A stretch of DNA of 64,000 nucleotides from UBA11740 sp038210455 (GTDB taxonomy: Bacteria; Acidobacteriota; Blastocatellia; Pyrinomonadales; Pyrinomonadaceae). The position numbers and the translations under genes are program-made. The notes under the pieces are model-generated. The model was given only the letters and a program-made list of their open reading frames with translations. It had not been told where the DNA came from and did no database searches. This document shows, one piece after another, positions 41,206-49,726 of the stretch. Location of the stretch: positions 1 through 64,000 of the forward strand of contig JBBQWP010000009.1 of NCBI GenBank assembly GCA_038210455.1. Direction: 5' to 3'. Every line of letters starts with the position of its first letter. Position 1 is the first letter of the stretch.

Positions 41206-42543
41206 ATGATCAAAACCGAAATCATCCGTCTAATTAAGGATAAGCGCGCGCACGTCGGCGTGATTGGGCTCGGCTATGTCGGGCTGCCGCTGGCGACTGA
41301 ATTTGCCGCCGGCGGCTTCAACGCCACCGGATTCGAAGTTGACGAAAAGAAAGTCGAGCAGATTAACGCCGGCCAGTCTTACATCGGCGATGTCGCTACG
41401 CGCCAGGTCAAAGAAGCAGTGGAGGCCGGCCGTCTGCGAGCCACAACCAATTTCGATCATTTGCAGGAATGCGACGCGATCATCATCTGCGTGCCGACGC
41501 CGCTCAGAAAGACGAAAGAGCCCGACGTTTCTTTTATTCTATCGGCCGCGGAAGAGATTAAGCAGCGACTGCGCCGTGGGCAGTTGGTGATTCTCGAGTC
41601 AACTACTTATCCCGGCACGACCGATGAAGTGCTGTTGCCGATGCTGAAATCGACCGGCTTGAAGTTGGACGAGGATTTCCTGCTGGCCTTCTCGCCCGAG
41701 CGCGTCGACCCTGGCAACCCCGAATTCCAAACTCATAACATTCCGAAGGTCGTGGGTGGAGTCACCGATGATTCGACCGAGACAGCGGCCTCTCTGTATT
41801 CACAGATCGTGAACGATGTTCATTCAGTGAGCTCCGCGCGAGTAGCAGAGGCCGCCAAGCTTTTGGAAAATACTTTTCGCGCGGTAAACATCGGCATGGC
41901 GAATGAAATGGCGCGGCTCTGCTATGCGCTCGGCATCGACACCTGGGAAGTGATTAAGGCGGCCGCCACCAAACCTTTCGGCTTCATGCCTTTTTATCCG
42001 GGACCCGGAATTGGCGGGCATTGCATCCCGCTCGATCCGCATTATCTTTCATGGAAAGCCCGGCAGCATGGTTTCGATTCGCGCTTTATCAGCCTGGCTG
42101 AGGAAGTGAATTCGCGCATGCCCGAACACGTGGTGCAACTAGTGGCCGACGGTTTGAATGACGATCGCAAGGCGATGAATGGTTCGCGCGTACTGCTGCT
42201 CGGCGTGGCCTACAAGCGCGACATCGACGACGTGCGCGAGAGCCCCGCGCTTTCCATCATCGACCGTCTGCGGAGCCGTGGCTGCGACGTGCGCTATCAC
42301 GATCCGTTCGTGCCGGAGTTGAGTTTTGACTCAGCGCACACGGAAAGCAGCGGCCAGCCGATGTCGTCCGTGGAACTGAACGACGAACAGATCGAATCGT
42401 CCGATTGCGTCCTGATTGTTACGAACCACAGCCAGATCGACTACCGGCGGATCATTGAGCTGGCGCCATTGATCGTGGACACGCGCAACGCGCTTAATGG
42501 AGATTTGCGAAGGGATAGCCGGGCGCGAATTATTCGGTTGTAG
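41206..42543 (+). CDS. UDP-N-acetylglucosamine 6-dehydrogenase-type nucleotide-sugar dehydrogenase
   Basis: 445 residues from ATG; a TTG 15 codons earlier is weaker. N-terminal NAD motif VGVIGLGYVGLPLATEFA (about 17-34), ESTTYPGTTDEVLLP (about 127-141), AFSPERVDPGN and the catalytic GGHCIPLDPHYLSWKA (about 263-278) with the nucleophilic Cys. GVAYKRDIDDVRESPALSII (about 325-344) is the C-terminal signature. These belong to the WbpA/TviB/WecC branch, which makes UDP-HexNAcA for surface polysaccharides. It opens the polysaccharide region and could supply uronic acid for the amidotransferases nearby (inference). The hicB ribosome site overlaps its stop. Confidence 0.9.
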   Translation: MIKTEIIRLIKDKRAHVGVIGLGYVGLPLATEFAAGGFNATGFEVDEKKVEQINAGQSYIGDVATRQVKEAVEAGRLRATTNFDHLQECDAIIICVPTPLRKTKEPDVSFILSAAEEIKQRLRRGQLVILESTTYPGTTDEVLLPMLKSTGLKLDEDFLLAFSPERVDPGNPEFQTHNIPKVVGGVTDDSTETAASLYSQIVNDVHSVSSARVAEAAKLLENTFRAVNIGMANEMARLCYALGIDTWEVIKAAATKPFGFMPFYPGPGIGGHCIPLDPHYLSWKARQHGFDSRFISLAEEVNSRMPEHVVQLVADGLNDDRKAMNGSRVLLLGVAYKRDIDDVRESPALSIIDRLRSRGCDVRYHDPFVPELSFDSAHTESSGQPMSSVELNDEQIESSDCVLIVTNHSQIDYRRIIELAPLIVDTRNALNGDLRRDSRARIIRL

Positions 42544-42554
42544 GAGGTTCCTCT

Positions 42555-42761
42555 ATGGATGAAATGATCTTCATGGTTGAAAATGCCCCTGAAGGGGGAT
42601 ACACCGCTCGAGCACTGGGCGCTTCCATTTTTACTGAGGCCGATGACCTTGACGCGCTGCGCCAGCAGGTCAGAGACGCCGTGCGGTGCCACTTCGAAGA
42701 GGGTCAGGGCCCGAAAGTGATTCGGCTTCACTTTGTTCGCGAAGAAGTGATCGCCGCATGA
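42555..42761 (+). CDS. hicB: HicB-like antitoxin, short form
   Basis: 68 residues, with the partial RNase-H-like fold of HicB: MIFMVENAPEGGYTARALGA (about 4-23), FTEADDLDALRQQVRDAVRC and a final strand (PKVIRLHFVREEV). It lacks the C-terminal DNA-binding domain, as in short HicB relatives. AGGAGG is placed seven to eight bases before the ATG and overlaps the stop of the dehydrogenase gene. The stop overlaps the hicA start by four bases (ATGA). The order hicB-hicA is reversed relative to the classical operon. Confidence 0.75.
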   Translation: MDEMIFMVENAPEGGYTARALGASIFTEADDLDALRQQVRDAVRCHFEEGQGPKVIRLHFVREEVIAA

Positions 42762-43003
42762 GACTCCCACGCGATATTTCAGGCGAGGGCCTCTCTAGGA
42801 GCCTTAAAATATTTGGCTATGCCGTAACGCGCCAAACTGGGAGTCACATACGACTGACTACTCACGAGCGAGGTGAGCACCACGTCACGATTCCCAATCA
42901 CGATCCTTTGCGAGTCGGAACGCTCGCAGGAATCATCTCCGACGTTGCAGCCCATTTTGAGCTTACTCGCGATGAATTGATCGAGAGGCTATTCGTTCGT
43001 TGA
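42758..43003 (+). CDS. hicA: HicA-type mRNA interferase toxin
   Basis: 81 residues. LKIFGYAVTRQTGSHIRLTT (about 17-36) has the HicA G-S-H motif with the catalytic His, followed by HHVTIPNHDPLRVGTLAGII (about 42-61) as in YcfA/HicA proteins (V-P-x-H-x-x-L-x-x-G-T-L). The start overlaps the antitoxin stop, so production is coupled. HicA cleaves mRNA and is neutralised by HicB. An upstream in-frame Met 24 codons earlier would overlap the antitoxin widely and is rejected. Confidence 0.8.
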   Translation: MRLPRDISGEGLSRSLKIFGYAVTRQTGSHIRLTTHERGEHHVTIPNHDPLRVGTLAGIISDVAAHFELTRDELIERLFVR

Positions 43004-43010
43004 CCTCCCT

Positions 43011-44966
43011 TTAATATCCATCAATAAACGCCCGCTGCCACAACTCCAAAGTCAGTAACTGAAAAACCTGAAGGTTGTAGTCTTCTTTGCCGGAAAGGTT
43101 CGCGTCGATCACGCGTCGCACCTCTTCCGGACGGAACAGTCCGCGCCGGCGAACCGTCTCTTCCGACAACAAATCATCCACCATCGGCCGCAAAGCTCCG
43201 CGTAGCCACGAACGAATCGGGGCGCCGAATCCGGCTTTCTTGCGCCACACAATTTCGGGAGGGAAAAGCTTCTCGGCAGCGCGCTTCAGGATGTACTTGC
43301 GCTTGAGGCCGCGCAGCTTCAAATCAGGGGGCATGCGCGCGGTCAGCTCCAACATCTCCTGATTAAGAAACGGTACGCGCACTTCCAGGTTCGCGGCCAT
43401 CGAGGTTTTGTCCGTGGTCATGAGATTCAAGCACGGCAGAAATGTTTTCAGATCGACGTAAAGAAGTTGGTTGAGCGGCGCTGCATGTTTCACGCGAGCA
43501 AAGTAACGTCGGTGCGCGCTGTAGGCATCCTGGTCCTGCATGTCCGCGCCCATCTCGTCTGTATAAAGCCGCGCCTTTGCTTCATCAGTAAAGTAAGTTC
43601 CATAGCCGAGGTAACGATCTTCGAAATCCAGCGCCGCACTGCGTGCGAATTTCTTGGCGTTGCGCAGCGGAGCAGTCAACTTGCCCGGGATCCCGCCCGG
43701 CAGAGCGTGCGCCAGCGCTTTCATCACCGGCCGCCTGAGCATCTGCGGCACAGGATCAAACGCCCCCGCAATTTTCATCGCCAGTTGCCGCGGATAGCCC
43801 GCAAACACTTCGTCGCCGCCCATCCCGCTCAGCATTACAGTTAAAGTTTCGCGCGCGGCCTGCGACACCAGGTAACTGGGAATTGCCATGTCGATCGCCG
43901 GTTCGTCCATGTGATAGACCAGCTTTGGCAGCAGCTCGGTCACGTCGGGCCGCAACATGATCTCGTGATAGTCAGTGTCCAGTTGCTGGTTGACGCGCCG
44001 GGCCCACTCAACGTCGTCGGGAATTATGTCGTAGCGCAGGTCTTCCGCTTCGATGCCGATGGTGTAGGTGCCTATGCGCCGACCATCGCTGTGATGCTTC
44101 ATCATCGCCACGATTGACGACGAATCAATTCCGCCCGAAAGAAACGATCCTAAAGGCACGTCAGCGACCATCTCGAGTTTCGTGACGCGATCCAATGTCT
44201 CCAGCACTTGATCCTGCCACCACTGATCGCTTTTTCCTTCTTCGATCGAGTCGAACGAGATGTCCCACCACTCGCGCACCGTTACTTGATCATCGCGCCA
44301 CGTGACGATATGGCCGGGGGGCACGGTTTTGACTCCATGAAAGAGCGTGTTCGGATCAGGCACCCATAAGAAGGTAAGGAATTGATGTAGTGCTTCTCGA
44401 TCAAGTTCGGCTTTGAGTAAGCCGCTGGCCAGAATTGATTTCACTTCGGAAGCAAACACGAAAGTGCTGGGAGCGCTGACGTCCCGTCCGCTGCTGTCGT
44501 CGAGATGAGCGTAATAGAGAGGCTTGATGCCCACCCGATCACGCACCAGATAGAGCGTGCGCTCACTCTGGTCCCAAAGCGCGAAAGCAAACATGCCGTT
44601 TAGGCGCGGCAGACAATCCTCGCCAAACTCCGCCCAGGCAGCGAGTAACACTTCAGTGTCAGTCTGCGTGCGAAACGCGTGCCCTTTGCTCGTCAGTTGT
44701 TGCCGCAGTTCGCGATAGTTGTAAATCTCGCCGTTGAGAATTACGACCAGACGTCCATCGTGAGAAGCCATCGGCTGGTGCCCCGCGCTGCTGGTGTCGA
44801 TAATGGACAGGCGCCGGTGGCCGAAGCAGACGCGCTCGCCTTCGTCGTTTATTGGCGGCGAAGTCCAGATACCTTCGTCGTCTCGCCCGCGATGCTCGAT
44901 AGCTTTCAGCATCGCGCCGATGCGCGCTTCAGGGTTTTGAGTTATGAGGCCGGCGATCCCACACAT
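43011..44966 (-). CDS. asnB: Glutamine-hydrolysing asparagine synthase-type amidotransferase
   Basis: 651 residues. Cys2 nucleophile at MCGIAGL, glutaminase core (RLSIIDTSSAGHQPMASHDG, about 52-71) and GEIYNYRELRQ. Synthetase ATP motif FLSGGIDSSSIVAMM (about 261-275), and C-terminal segments VPFLNQEMLELTARM and WRKKAGFGAPIRSWL typical of long AsnB. In polysaccharide loci such enzymes often amidate uronic acids rather than Asp. The neighbouring UDP-HexNAc dehydrogenase makes this plausible (inference). Convergent with hicA, only seven bases apart. A second paralogue lies at 59-61 kb. Confidence 0.85.
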   Translation of the reverse strand: MCGIAGLITQNPEARIGAMLKAIEHRGRDDEGIWTSPPINDEGERVCFGHRRLSIIDTSSAGHQPMASHDGRLVVILNGEIYNYRELRQQLTSKGHAFRTQTDTEVLLAAWAEFGEDCLPRLNGMFAFALWDQSERTLYLVRDRVGIKPLYYAHLDDSSGRDVSAPSTFVFASEVKSILASGLLKAELDREALHQFLTFLWVPDPNTLFHGVKTVPPGHIVTWRDDQVTVREWWDISFDSIEEGKSDQWWQDQVLETLDRVTKLEMVADVPLGSFLSGGIDSSSIVAMMKHHSDGRRIGTYTIGIEAEDLRYDIIPDDVEWARRVNQQLDTDYHEIMLRPDVTELLPKLVYHMDEPAIDMAIPSYLVSQAARETLTVMLSGMGGDEVFAGYPRQLAMKIAGAFDPVPQMLRRPVMKALAHALPGGIPGKLTAPLRNAKKFARSAALDFEDRYLGYGTYFTDEAKARLYTDEMGADMQDQDAYSAHRRYFARVKHAAPLNQLLYVDLKTFLPCLNLMTTDKTSMAANLEVRVPFLNQEMLELTARMPPDLKLRGLKRKYILKRAAEKLFPPEIVWRKKAGFGAPIRSWLRGALRPMVDDLLSEETVRRRGLFRPEEVRRVIDANLSGKEDYNLQVFQLLTLELWQRAFIDGY

Positions 44967-45004
44967 ACGTTTAGCTACTCAATCATTCGCTGGCAATGAA
45001 GTCT

Positions 45005-45130
45005 GTGCCACCCGCGTGAGCGGGTGGAGTCAAGAGGCCAGATGGACCCGCCCGCTCACGCAGGCGGTACTGACCTCGTCTCTGAAACGGCTTTGCCAGT
45101 TCCTCTTGAATCTGGTACATCTCGCTGCAG
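45005..45130. repeat. Family L palindromes (CCCGCGTGAGCGGG)
   Basis: CACCCGC-GTGA-GCGGGTG and CCCGCTCACGCAGGCGGTACTGACC (in two pieces) in the divergent space between asnB and the GT39-like gene. GGCGGTACTGACCTC resembles a motif near 13.68 kb. Confidence 0.6.
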
Positions 45131-45140
45131 CGAGGTGCTA

Positions 45141-46988
45141 ATGAAATCAGCCCCGGCCATGACCAGTCCGGAAGATCTTAACGACAAACGTTCGTCCCGG
45201 CGCCTTCGCTTGATGATTTGCTGCCTGATTTTTCTGATCGCTTTCGGAGTTCGCGTTCTCAGTTGGCATGATACACGTCTTGAAGTTGGAAAAGTACAGA
45301 CCGCGGTCACCGCGGACTACCAACGCGTCGCCCAACTCCTCAGGCAAGGCGGCCTGGGTTCCTTCCTGAGTTCATCGTCGCCGCTCAGCGATCTCAACAC
45401 CCTCGGCCACCCGCCGGGTTATTCGATTTTAATGGCCGGCATCTTTTCAATGTTCGGAGAATCGAACACTGCTGTGCAGTTCGTGCAAATCACCTGCGAC
45501 GCACTTGCGGCAGTTATGATCTTTCTGATCGTCGCAGAGTTGTTGCCTTTTAGCGCGGCAGTCATCGCCGGGATGCTGGCTGCGTTTTCGCCACAGTTCG
45601 CCTGGAATTCAGTGCTGCTTCTACCTGACTCTCTGGCGGTGCTGCCGATCTTGATCGCGATTTATTGTCTGACGCGCGCCGTAAAGAACCCGCGCCTCAT
45701 CACCTTCATCATCGCGGGTGCGCTAATCGGATTGTCGTGCTGGCTCAGGGCCAACGTGATGTTTCTGACGTTCTTCGTCGCCGCTTCCGTGTGGTTCTTG
45801 ATCAAGAGAGAACGGCCCTGGCGTTACGCGCTGGCGGTTATCTTCGGCACGCTCTTGATCGTTCTGCCGCTGACGATTAGAAACGCGATCGTCTTTCATC
45901 GTTTCATTCCGCTTTCGCTTGGCGCCGGCCAGACTCTGTTGGAAGGCATCGCCGACTACGACCAGCAGGGGCGGTTTGGAATCCCCAACACCGATGTCGG
46001 GATCATGAAGCAGGAGGCCGAGCAATCCGGGCGGCCCGACTATTACGGCACGCTCTTCAATCCCGACGGCGTCGAGCGCGAGCGAGCGCGCCTCTCCCGC
46101 GGCGTCTCGCTGATTCGCTCGCATCCATTCTGGTTTTCGGGAGTGATGGCGCGGCGCGCGGCGTCGATGCTGCGACTGGAGCGATCGCGGCTGGTCTCGA
46201 CTGAGCCGCCGATCAGCCATTCGCTCGCTATCGATAATCTGGAACCAGTCTGGATAGGTAAGCCGGCTGAGCTGTTTTCTTCCGGCGTTGGTCTGTCAAC
46301 GCGAGTAAGGGTTCAACATGAGCTTCCAACTGACCGGCTCACTCTGATCGGGGATGATTCGAAGTATGGAGACCAATTTTCATCGAATGCTGTTGATGTA
46401 AAGAAAGATTTTGACTACGTGTTTACCCTTCCGGTCACCGTTGAGCGCGGCCGCATGAGGATCAGCGTCGCAGGCCCAAGCGGCAGAGCTTATTCATCCA
46501 CAGTCGTCGAGACCATCGAGAACACGAAGGCAGAGGACCAGCCGGCCAGTCTGGTTCAACTTTCATTTCTCGCGCGCGACAACCAACGGGTGCAGGTCGT
46601 TTTCAGCAACGAGGCTTCAAATCCTTCAAACCCCTTGGTGAAAATCGGACCGATAAAGCTCTACGAACTCGGACCCGCGCGCTTTCTCTGGACCCGCTAT
46701 CCTCGCTTACTCGTTCACAGCATTCAAAAGGTTTTTCTGACCGCAGTGATGTTGCCGCTGGCAATCATCGGACTCGCGCTGCTGATCTTTAAGAAGAACA
46801 GCCGGGCACTGATCATTCTGCTGTTGGTGCCTGTCTATTTCTTTTGTGTGCAATCCATCGTGCACACTGAGTATCGCTACGTACTGGCGGTGGATTATTT
46901 TCTTTTCGCGTTGGTGGGGGTTGCGTTCGCGTGGGTTGGAAGCATGGTCAAGAGAACTCTGGTTCCCTCTCCCTTTGGGAGAGGGTGA
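45141..46988 (+). CDS. GT39-like multi-spanning glycosyltransferase/polymerase
   Basis: 615 residues from the Met that follows GAGGTG; the reading frame extends 39 codons upstream through repeat DNA and is rejected. Nine or more TM helices begin with LMICCLIFLIAFGVRVLSWH, giving an early membrane Asp/Arg pair (residues 25-60) as in ArnT/PMT enzymes. It shares blocks with the protein at 53.3 kb (SCWLRAN, LGAGxxLLEG, HPFWxxG). About 170 extra residues (about 350-510) form a strand-rich periplasmic segment. Likely transfers a sugar from a lipid carrier during polysaccharide assembly. The last nine residues (LVPSPFGRG and stop) lie in a family E repeat. Confidence 0.75.
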   Translation: MKSAPAMTSPEDLNDKRSSRRLRLMICCLIFLIAFGVRVLSWHDTRLEVGKVQTAVTADYQRVAQLLRQGGLGSFLSSSSPLSDLNTLGHPPGYSILMAGIFSMFGESNTAVQFVQITCDALAAVMIFLIVAELLPFSAAVIAGMLAAFSPQFAWNSVLLLPDSLAVLPILIAIYCLTRAVKNPRLITFIIAGALIGLSCWLRANVMFLTFFVAASVWFLIKRERPWRYALAVIFGTLLIVLPLTIRNAIVFHRFIPLSLGAGQTLLEGIADYDQQGRFGIPNTDVGIMKQEAEQSGRPDYYGTLFNPDGVERERARLSRGVSLIRSHPFWFSGVMARRAASMLRLERSRLVSTEPPISHSLAIDNLEPVWIGKPAELFSSGVGLSTRVRVQHELPTDRLTLIGDDSKYGDQFSSNAVDVKKDFDYVFTLPVTVERGRMRISVAGPSGRAYSSTVVETIENTKAEDQPASLVQLSFLARDNQRVQVVFSNEASNPSNPLVKIGPIKLYELGPARFLWTRYPRLLVHSIQKVFLTAVMLPLAIIGLALLIFKKNSRALIILLLVPVYFFCVQSIVHTEYRYVLAVDYFLFALVGVAFAWVGSMVKRTLVPSPFGRG

Positions 46989-47109
46989 GGGTTTGAGCGC
47001 GGATCGGCCTCTTGGGTCACATTTGTGTTGGCTAACACAACTAGTGTCAAAAAAAGATTTTCATCCCACGCCCTCATCCCCGGCCCTTCTCCCAAAGGGA
47101 GAAGGGAGA
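46964..47109. repeat. Family E long repeat, overlapping the 3' end of a gene
   Basis: The left arm begins in the coding sequence of the GT39-like gene: TCCCTCTCCCTTTGGGAGAG, then a TGAGGG that contains the TGA stop. The right arm is CCCTTCTCCCAAAGGGAGAA. The middle has GGCTAACACAACTAGTG. Confidence 0.9.
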
Positions 47110-47211
47110 AAACCAAATCTACTTCCGCAAATCTTTTCCCGTCATTTCAGACGGCTTCTGAATGCCCAACAAACCAAGTGTCGGCTGGCGGATAGGAGGT
47201 CAGCGCTCCAT

Positions 47212-48396
47212 TCACGAGCCCTTTTCCACAAGCGCCGCTTCGATCAAATCACTAACCCGTTCGGCGCGCGCGTCCCACGTTCCATCACGGACGGCATCCT
47301 GACGAGCTTGCGACAACTCTGTACCCTCTTCACGCAAAGCCTCTTCAACTAACTGCAGAAACTGATCTCGGCTGCGGCCGATGCGCAGAACCTCACTCAT
47401 CGATTCGTATTCGGGCAAAGGAGAAATCACCACCGGCTTGCCTGAGGCGAGATACTCGCGAACTTTGATGGCCGATCCGTAACTCGTAAACGGCACCTCT
47501 GTATTCCACGGCAGGACGCAAACGTCGAATCCGGCGGCATAGTTTGGCAGATCGTTGTAAGAGACCGGCGGCAGGAAATGCACGTTCGGCAGACGCTCGA
47601 TATCCAGACCGCGCGATTTGTTGCCGATGAAGATCCAGTTCCAGTCCGGACGTTCGCGCGAAGCTTGCTTGATCAACTCCTGATCGATCAGCCAGGGTTC
47701 AATCGCGCCGAAGTAACCGATCCGCGGACGAGGTATCTGGGCGACTTCCACCGCCACGCTGATCTCGCCCTTTTGGATCCTGGCCCAGTGATCGAAGTCT
47801 ACTGCTTGCTCAAGCAAGTGCGATCGCTCCAATCCGCGCGCAGCTTCCGCCAACAACTTGCGGCTGGAATAGAAGATCAAATCCGCCACCTCGATCGCTC
47901 GTTCATGAAGTGAGCGAATGAAAGCCGGATCGGTCGCATGATCCATGGTGTTTGCATCGTACTTGTCTGAGACGTGATAAATGACCAGCGACTCGTCAAG
48001 GCGACCCACGACTTCGATCGCGGTGGGGATCGCGATCCAGAGAATTGGTTTGGATAGGCCGCGGCGATGCGCCAGTCCGGCAATCTGTGAAGTCAGCAGG
48101 CGGCGATTCGCAAAGGTGGTGGCGCGACTGCCGAAGAAGGGAATCACCGCGGGCGAAATCACCGTGATCCCTTCTTCAGTCGTGCGCGCGAGCTTGGCAT
48201 AGCTCTTCAGCTTGCGCGTGATCCGTGGCACCAGGTCCTTGCTCTTAACCGAAGCCAGGCCCATCGAAATCGAGTTGACGAAAATGACTTTGTTGCCCGC
48301 GCGCGCAAAGCGCCGCATCAGATGGTTTTTGGAATGCGGGTGGTGGTACCACCAATCCTCGCCGCCAAAACAGATGATCGATTTGTCGTGCAGCAC
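47212..48396 (-). CDS. Glycosyltransferase, GT4/GT1-like
   Basis: About 394 residues from a GTG (LHDKSIICFGGEDWWYHHPH begins the body); the frame is open up to 48486, but those 30 residues are partly REP-derived. The N-terminal domain has GGEDWWYHHPHSKNHLMRRF (near 9-28), a WYxxPxxxxHxMxxxA-type start of this glycosyltransferase group. The C-terminal domain starts near 215 (PRIGYFGAIEPWLIDQELIK), with ADLIFYSSRKL before it and SAIKVREYLASGKPVVISPL (about 310-329) with the E-x7-like nucleotide-sugar site. Sugar and acceptor unknown. Opposite to the WalW-like gene across a REP pair. Confidence 0.75.
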   Translation of the reverse strand: MLHDKSIICFGGEDWWYHHPHSKNHLMRRFARAGNKVIFVNSISMGLASVKSKDLVPRITRKLKSYAKLARTTEEGITVISPAVIPFFGSRATTFANRRLLTSQIAGLAHRRGLSKPILWIAIPTAIEVVGRLDESLVIYHVSDKYDANTMDHATDPAFIRSLHERAIEVADLIFYSSRKLLAEAARGLERSHLLEQAVDFDHWARIQKGEISVAVEVAQIPRPRIGYFGAIEPWLIDQELIKQASRERPDWNWIFIGNKSRGLDIERLPNVHFLPPVSYNDLPNYAAGFDVCVLPWNTEVPFTSYGSAIKVREYLASGKPVVISPLPEYESMSEVLRIGRSRDQFLQLVEEALREEGTELSQARQDAVRDGTWDARAERVSDLIEAALVEKGS

Positions 48397-48451
48397 GCTC
48401 GGTGATAGTACAATACGGGACGACGAACGTTCTATGCTTTGCTGAGTGAGA

Positions 48452-48501
48452 CACACTTCAGTCTGTGTTTCTCTCAGCCAAATCACAGACTGAAGTCTGT
48501 G
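48452..48501. repeat. REP-like hairpin pair in a divergent promoter region
   Basis: CACACTTCAGTCTGTG and CACAGACTGAAGTCTGTG, arms around ACT-NN-AGT centres, occupy the space between the glycosyltransferase and deacetylase-like genes. The second hairpin ends nine bases before the ATG at 48510. Confidence 0.8.
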
Positions 48502-48509
48502 CCACTATC

Positions 48510-49628
48510 ATGAAGCCGACAATCCATCTCGCCTTAACTCACGACTGGGAACTGCGCGGCGACGGCTCGGGCGATATTGAGCAGATTCAATTCGCGCCGC
48601 TGCGCCGGCTCATGCAGATTTATGCGAAGTTCGGCGCCCGCACCACAATTCTTCCAGACGTCATGCAGCAGTTGGCTTTCCGGCGGAACGAAAGTGCGCA
48701 TCCCGAATTGAAGCCGCTGGGCGATGCCTGGGACCACCACCTGCGCGACGCTTTCCTTCAGCACCATGACATTCAGTTGCACTTGCATCCGCAATGGCTG
48801 CGCGCAGGTTACGAAAACGGACGGTGGCATCCGCACGGAGACTGGTCGATTCTGAATTACGATCCCGACGCCGCTTATGCAATGGTGGCCGCCGGCCAGG
48901 AATATTTGGAAAACCTTGTGCGGCCGATTGATTCGTCGTATCGATGTCTGGCCTTTCGCGCCGGGGCGTTGGCGGCTGCGCCTTCAGCTCATCTGTTTAA
49001 GTCGCTGGTCAGTTTGGGATTTGAACTGGATGTGAGTATCGCCGGCGGCGTATCGATTAACGATCAGCACCTGCAACTTGATTATCGCAACTGCGAAGAA
49101 ACGTTTTTGCCTTTTTATCCCGTGATGGAAGATGCGCGGAGGGTTTCGCGCCACCGCGAAAAGATTGTTTGCGTTCCGCTCAATCACTTCTATGGCTCGC
49201 GCGCCGCAGTTACCCGGCAGAACGTTGCGCTGGCCTGGAATGAAATCCAGCGGAAGCGCTCGGCGGCGCCGCGCACCAGGGGAGCAACGGCTAAGCATTC
49301 AGGACCATCGCGGTCACCGTCGGAATTGGTTTACCAGAAGTTGATCCAGCCAATAATGAAACGAAAGCATTTTGTTTCCGATACGGGCCGATTGAATTAT
49401 CCGCTAATGCGCGAGATGCTCGCCTCCACCCGCAAACAGGCGCGCGACTCGGGCCTAACGCAGCTCCCGATCGTGCTGACAAATCACCCGAAGGACATAC
49501 GCGATTTGCCGGCGATTGAAAAATTTGTCGGCGAGCTTTCGCGGGCAGACGACATCAAGTTTGTTACGTTGAGTGAAGTGACCGCGAAACTGCGTAGCGG
49601 AGAGTTTCGCGTGAGAACTGCGGAGTGA
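48510..49628 (+). CDS. Polysaccharide deacetylase-like protein (WalW type)
   Basis: 372 residues from ATG; upstream codons are REP-derived. NodB-like beginning with LALTHDWELRGDGSGD (6-21, putative Asp of the metal site), then QLHLHPQW (about 92-99, paired His) and a C-terminal segment (ADDIKFVTLSEV) common in this family. Residues about 240-290 are a disordered basic linker (RKRSAAPRTRGATAKHSG). It may remove acetyl groups from surface sugars or act as a relative without activity. No signal peptide is seen, so its location is unclear. Confidence 0.7.
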   Translation: MKPTIHLALTHDWELRGDGSGDIEQIQFAPLRRLMQIYAKFGARTTILPDVMQQLAFRRNESAHPELKPLGDAWDHHLRDAFLQHHDIQLHLHPQWLRAGYENGRWHPHGDWSILNYDPDAAYAMVAAGQEYLENLVRPIDSSYRCLAFRAGALAAAPSAHLFKSLVSLGFELDVSIAGGVSINDQHLQLDYRNCEETFLPFYPVMEDARRVSRHREKIVCVPLNHFYGSRAAVTRQNVALAWNEIQRKRSAAPRTRGATAKHSGPSRSPSELVYQKLIQPIMKRKHFVSDTGRLNYPLMREMLASTRKQARDSGLTQLPIVLTNHPKDIRDLPAIEKFVGELSRADDIKFVTLSEVTAKLRSGEFRVRTAE

Positions 49629-49632
49629 CTAC

Positions 49633-49722
49633 GGAGCGCGGACATCCTTGTCCGCACAGCGTGCGCAGCACGCTCAAGTGTTCGCGCTTCGCGCTCAGGC
49701 GGACAGGGATGTCCGCGCTCCT
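49633..49722. repeat. Family C inverted repeat
   Basis: GGAGCGCGGACATCCTTGTCC and GGACAGGGATGTCCGCGCTCC, with internal TTCGCGCTTCGCGCTCA. Located between convergent deacetylase-like and acyltransferase genes. Confidence 0.85.
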
Positions 49723-49726
49723 TGCG

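Noticed and set aside
45024..45140. N-terminal extension of the GT39-like protein
   Set aside because: Encoded by palindromic repeat DNA, whereas the Met at 45141 has a GAGGTG site.
48397..48486. 30-codon N-terminal extension of the glycosyltransferase, containing a QTEVC-like peptide
   Set aside because: The same QTEVC peptide appears at the upstream ends of two unrelated genes (20535 and 48465) because all three read a REP hairpin.
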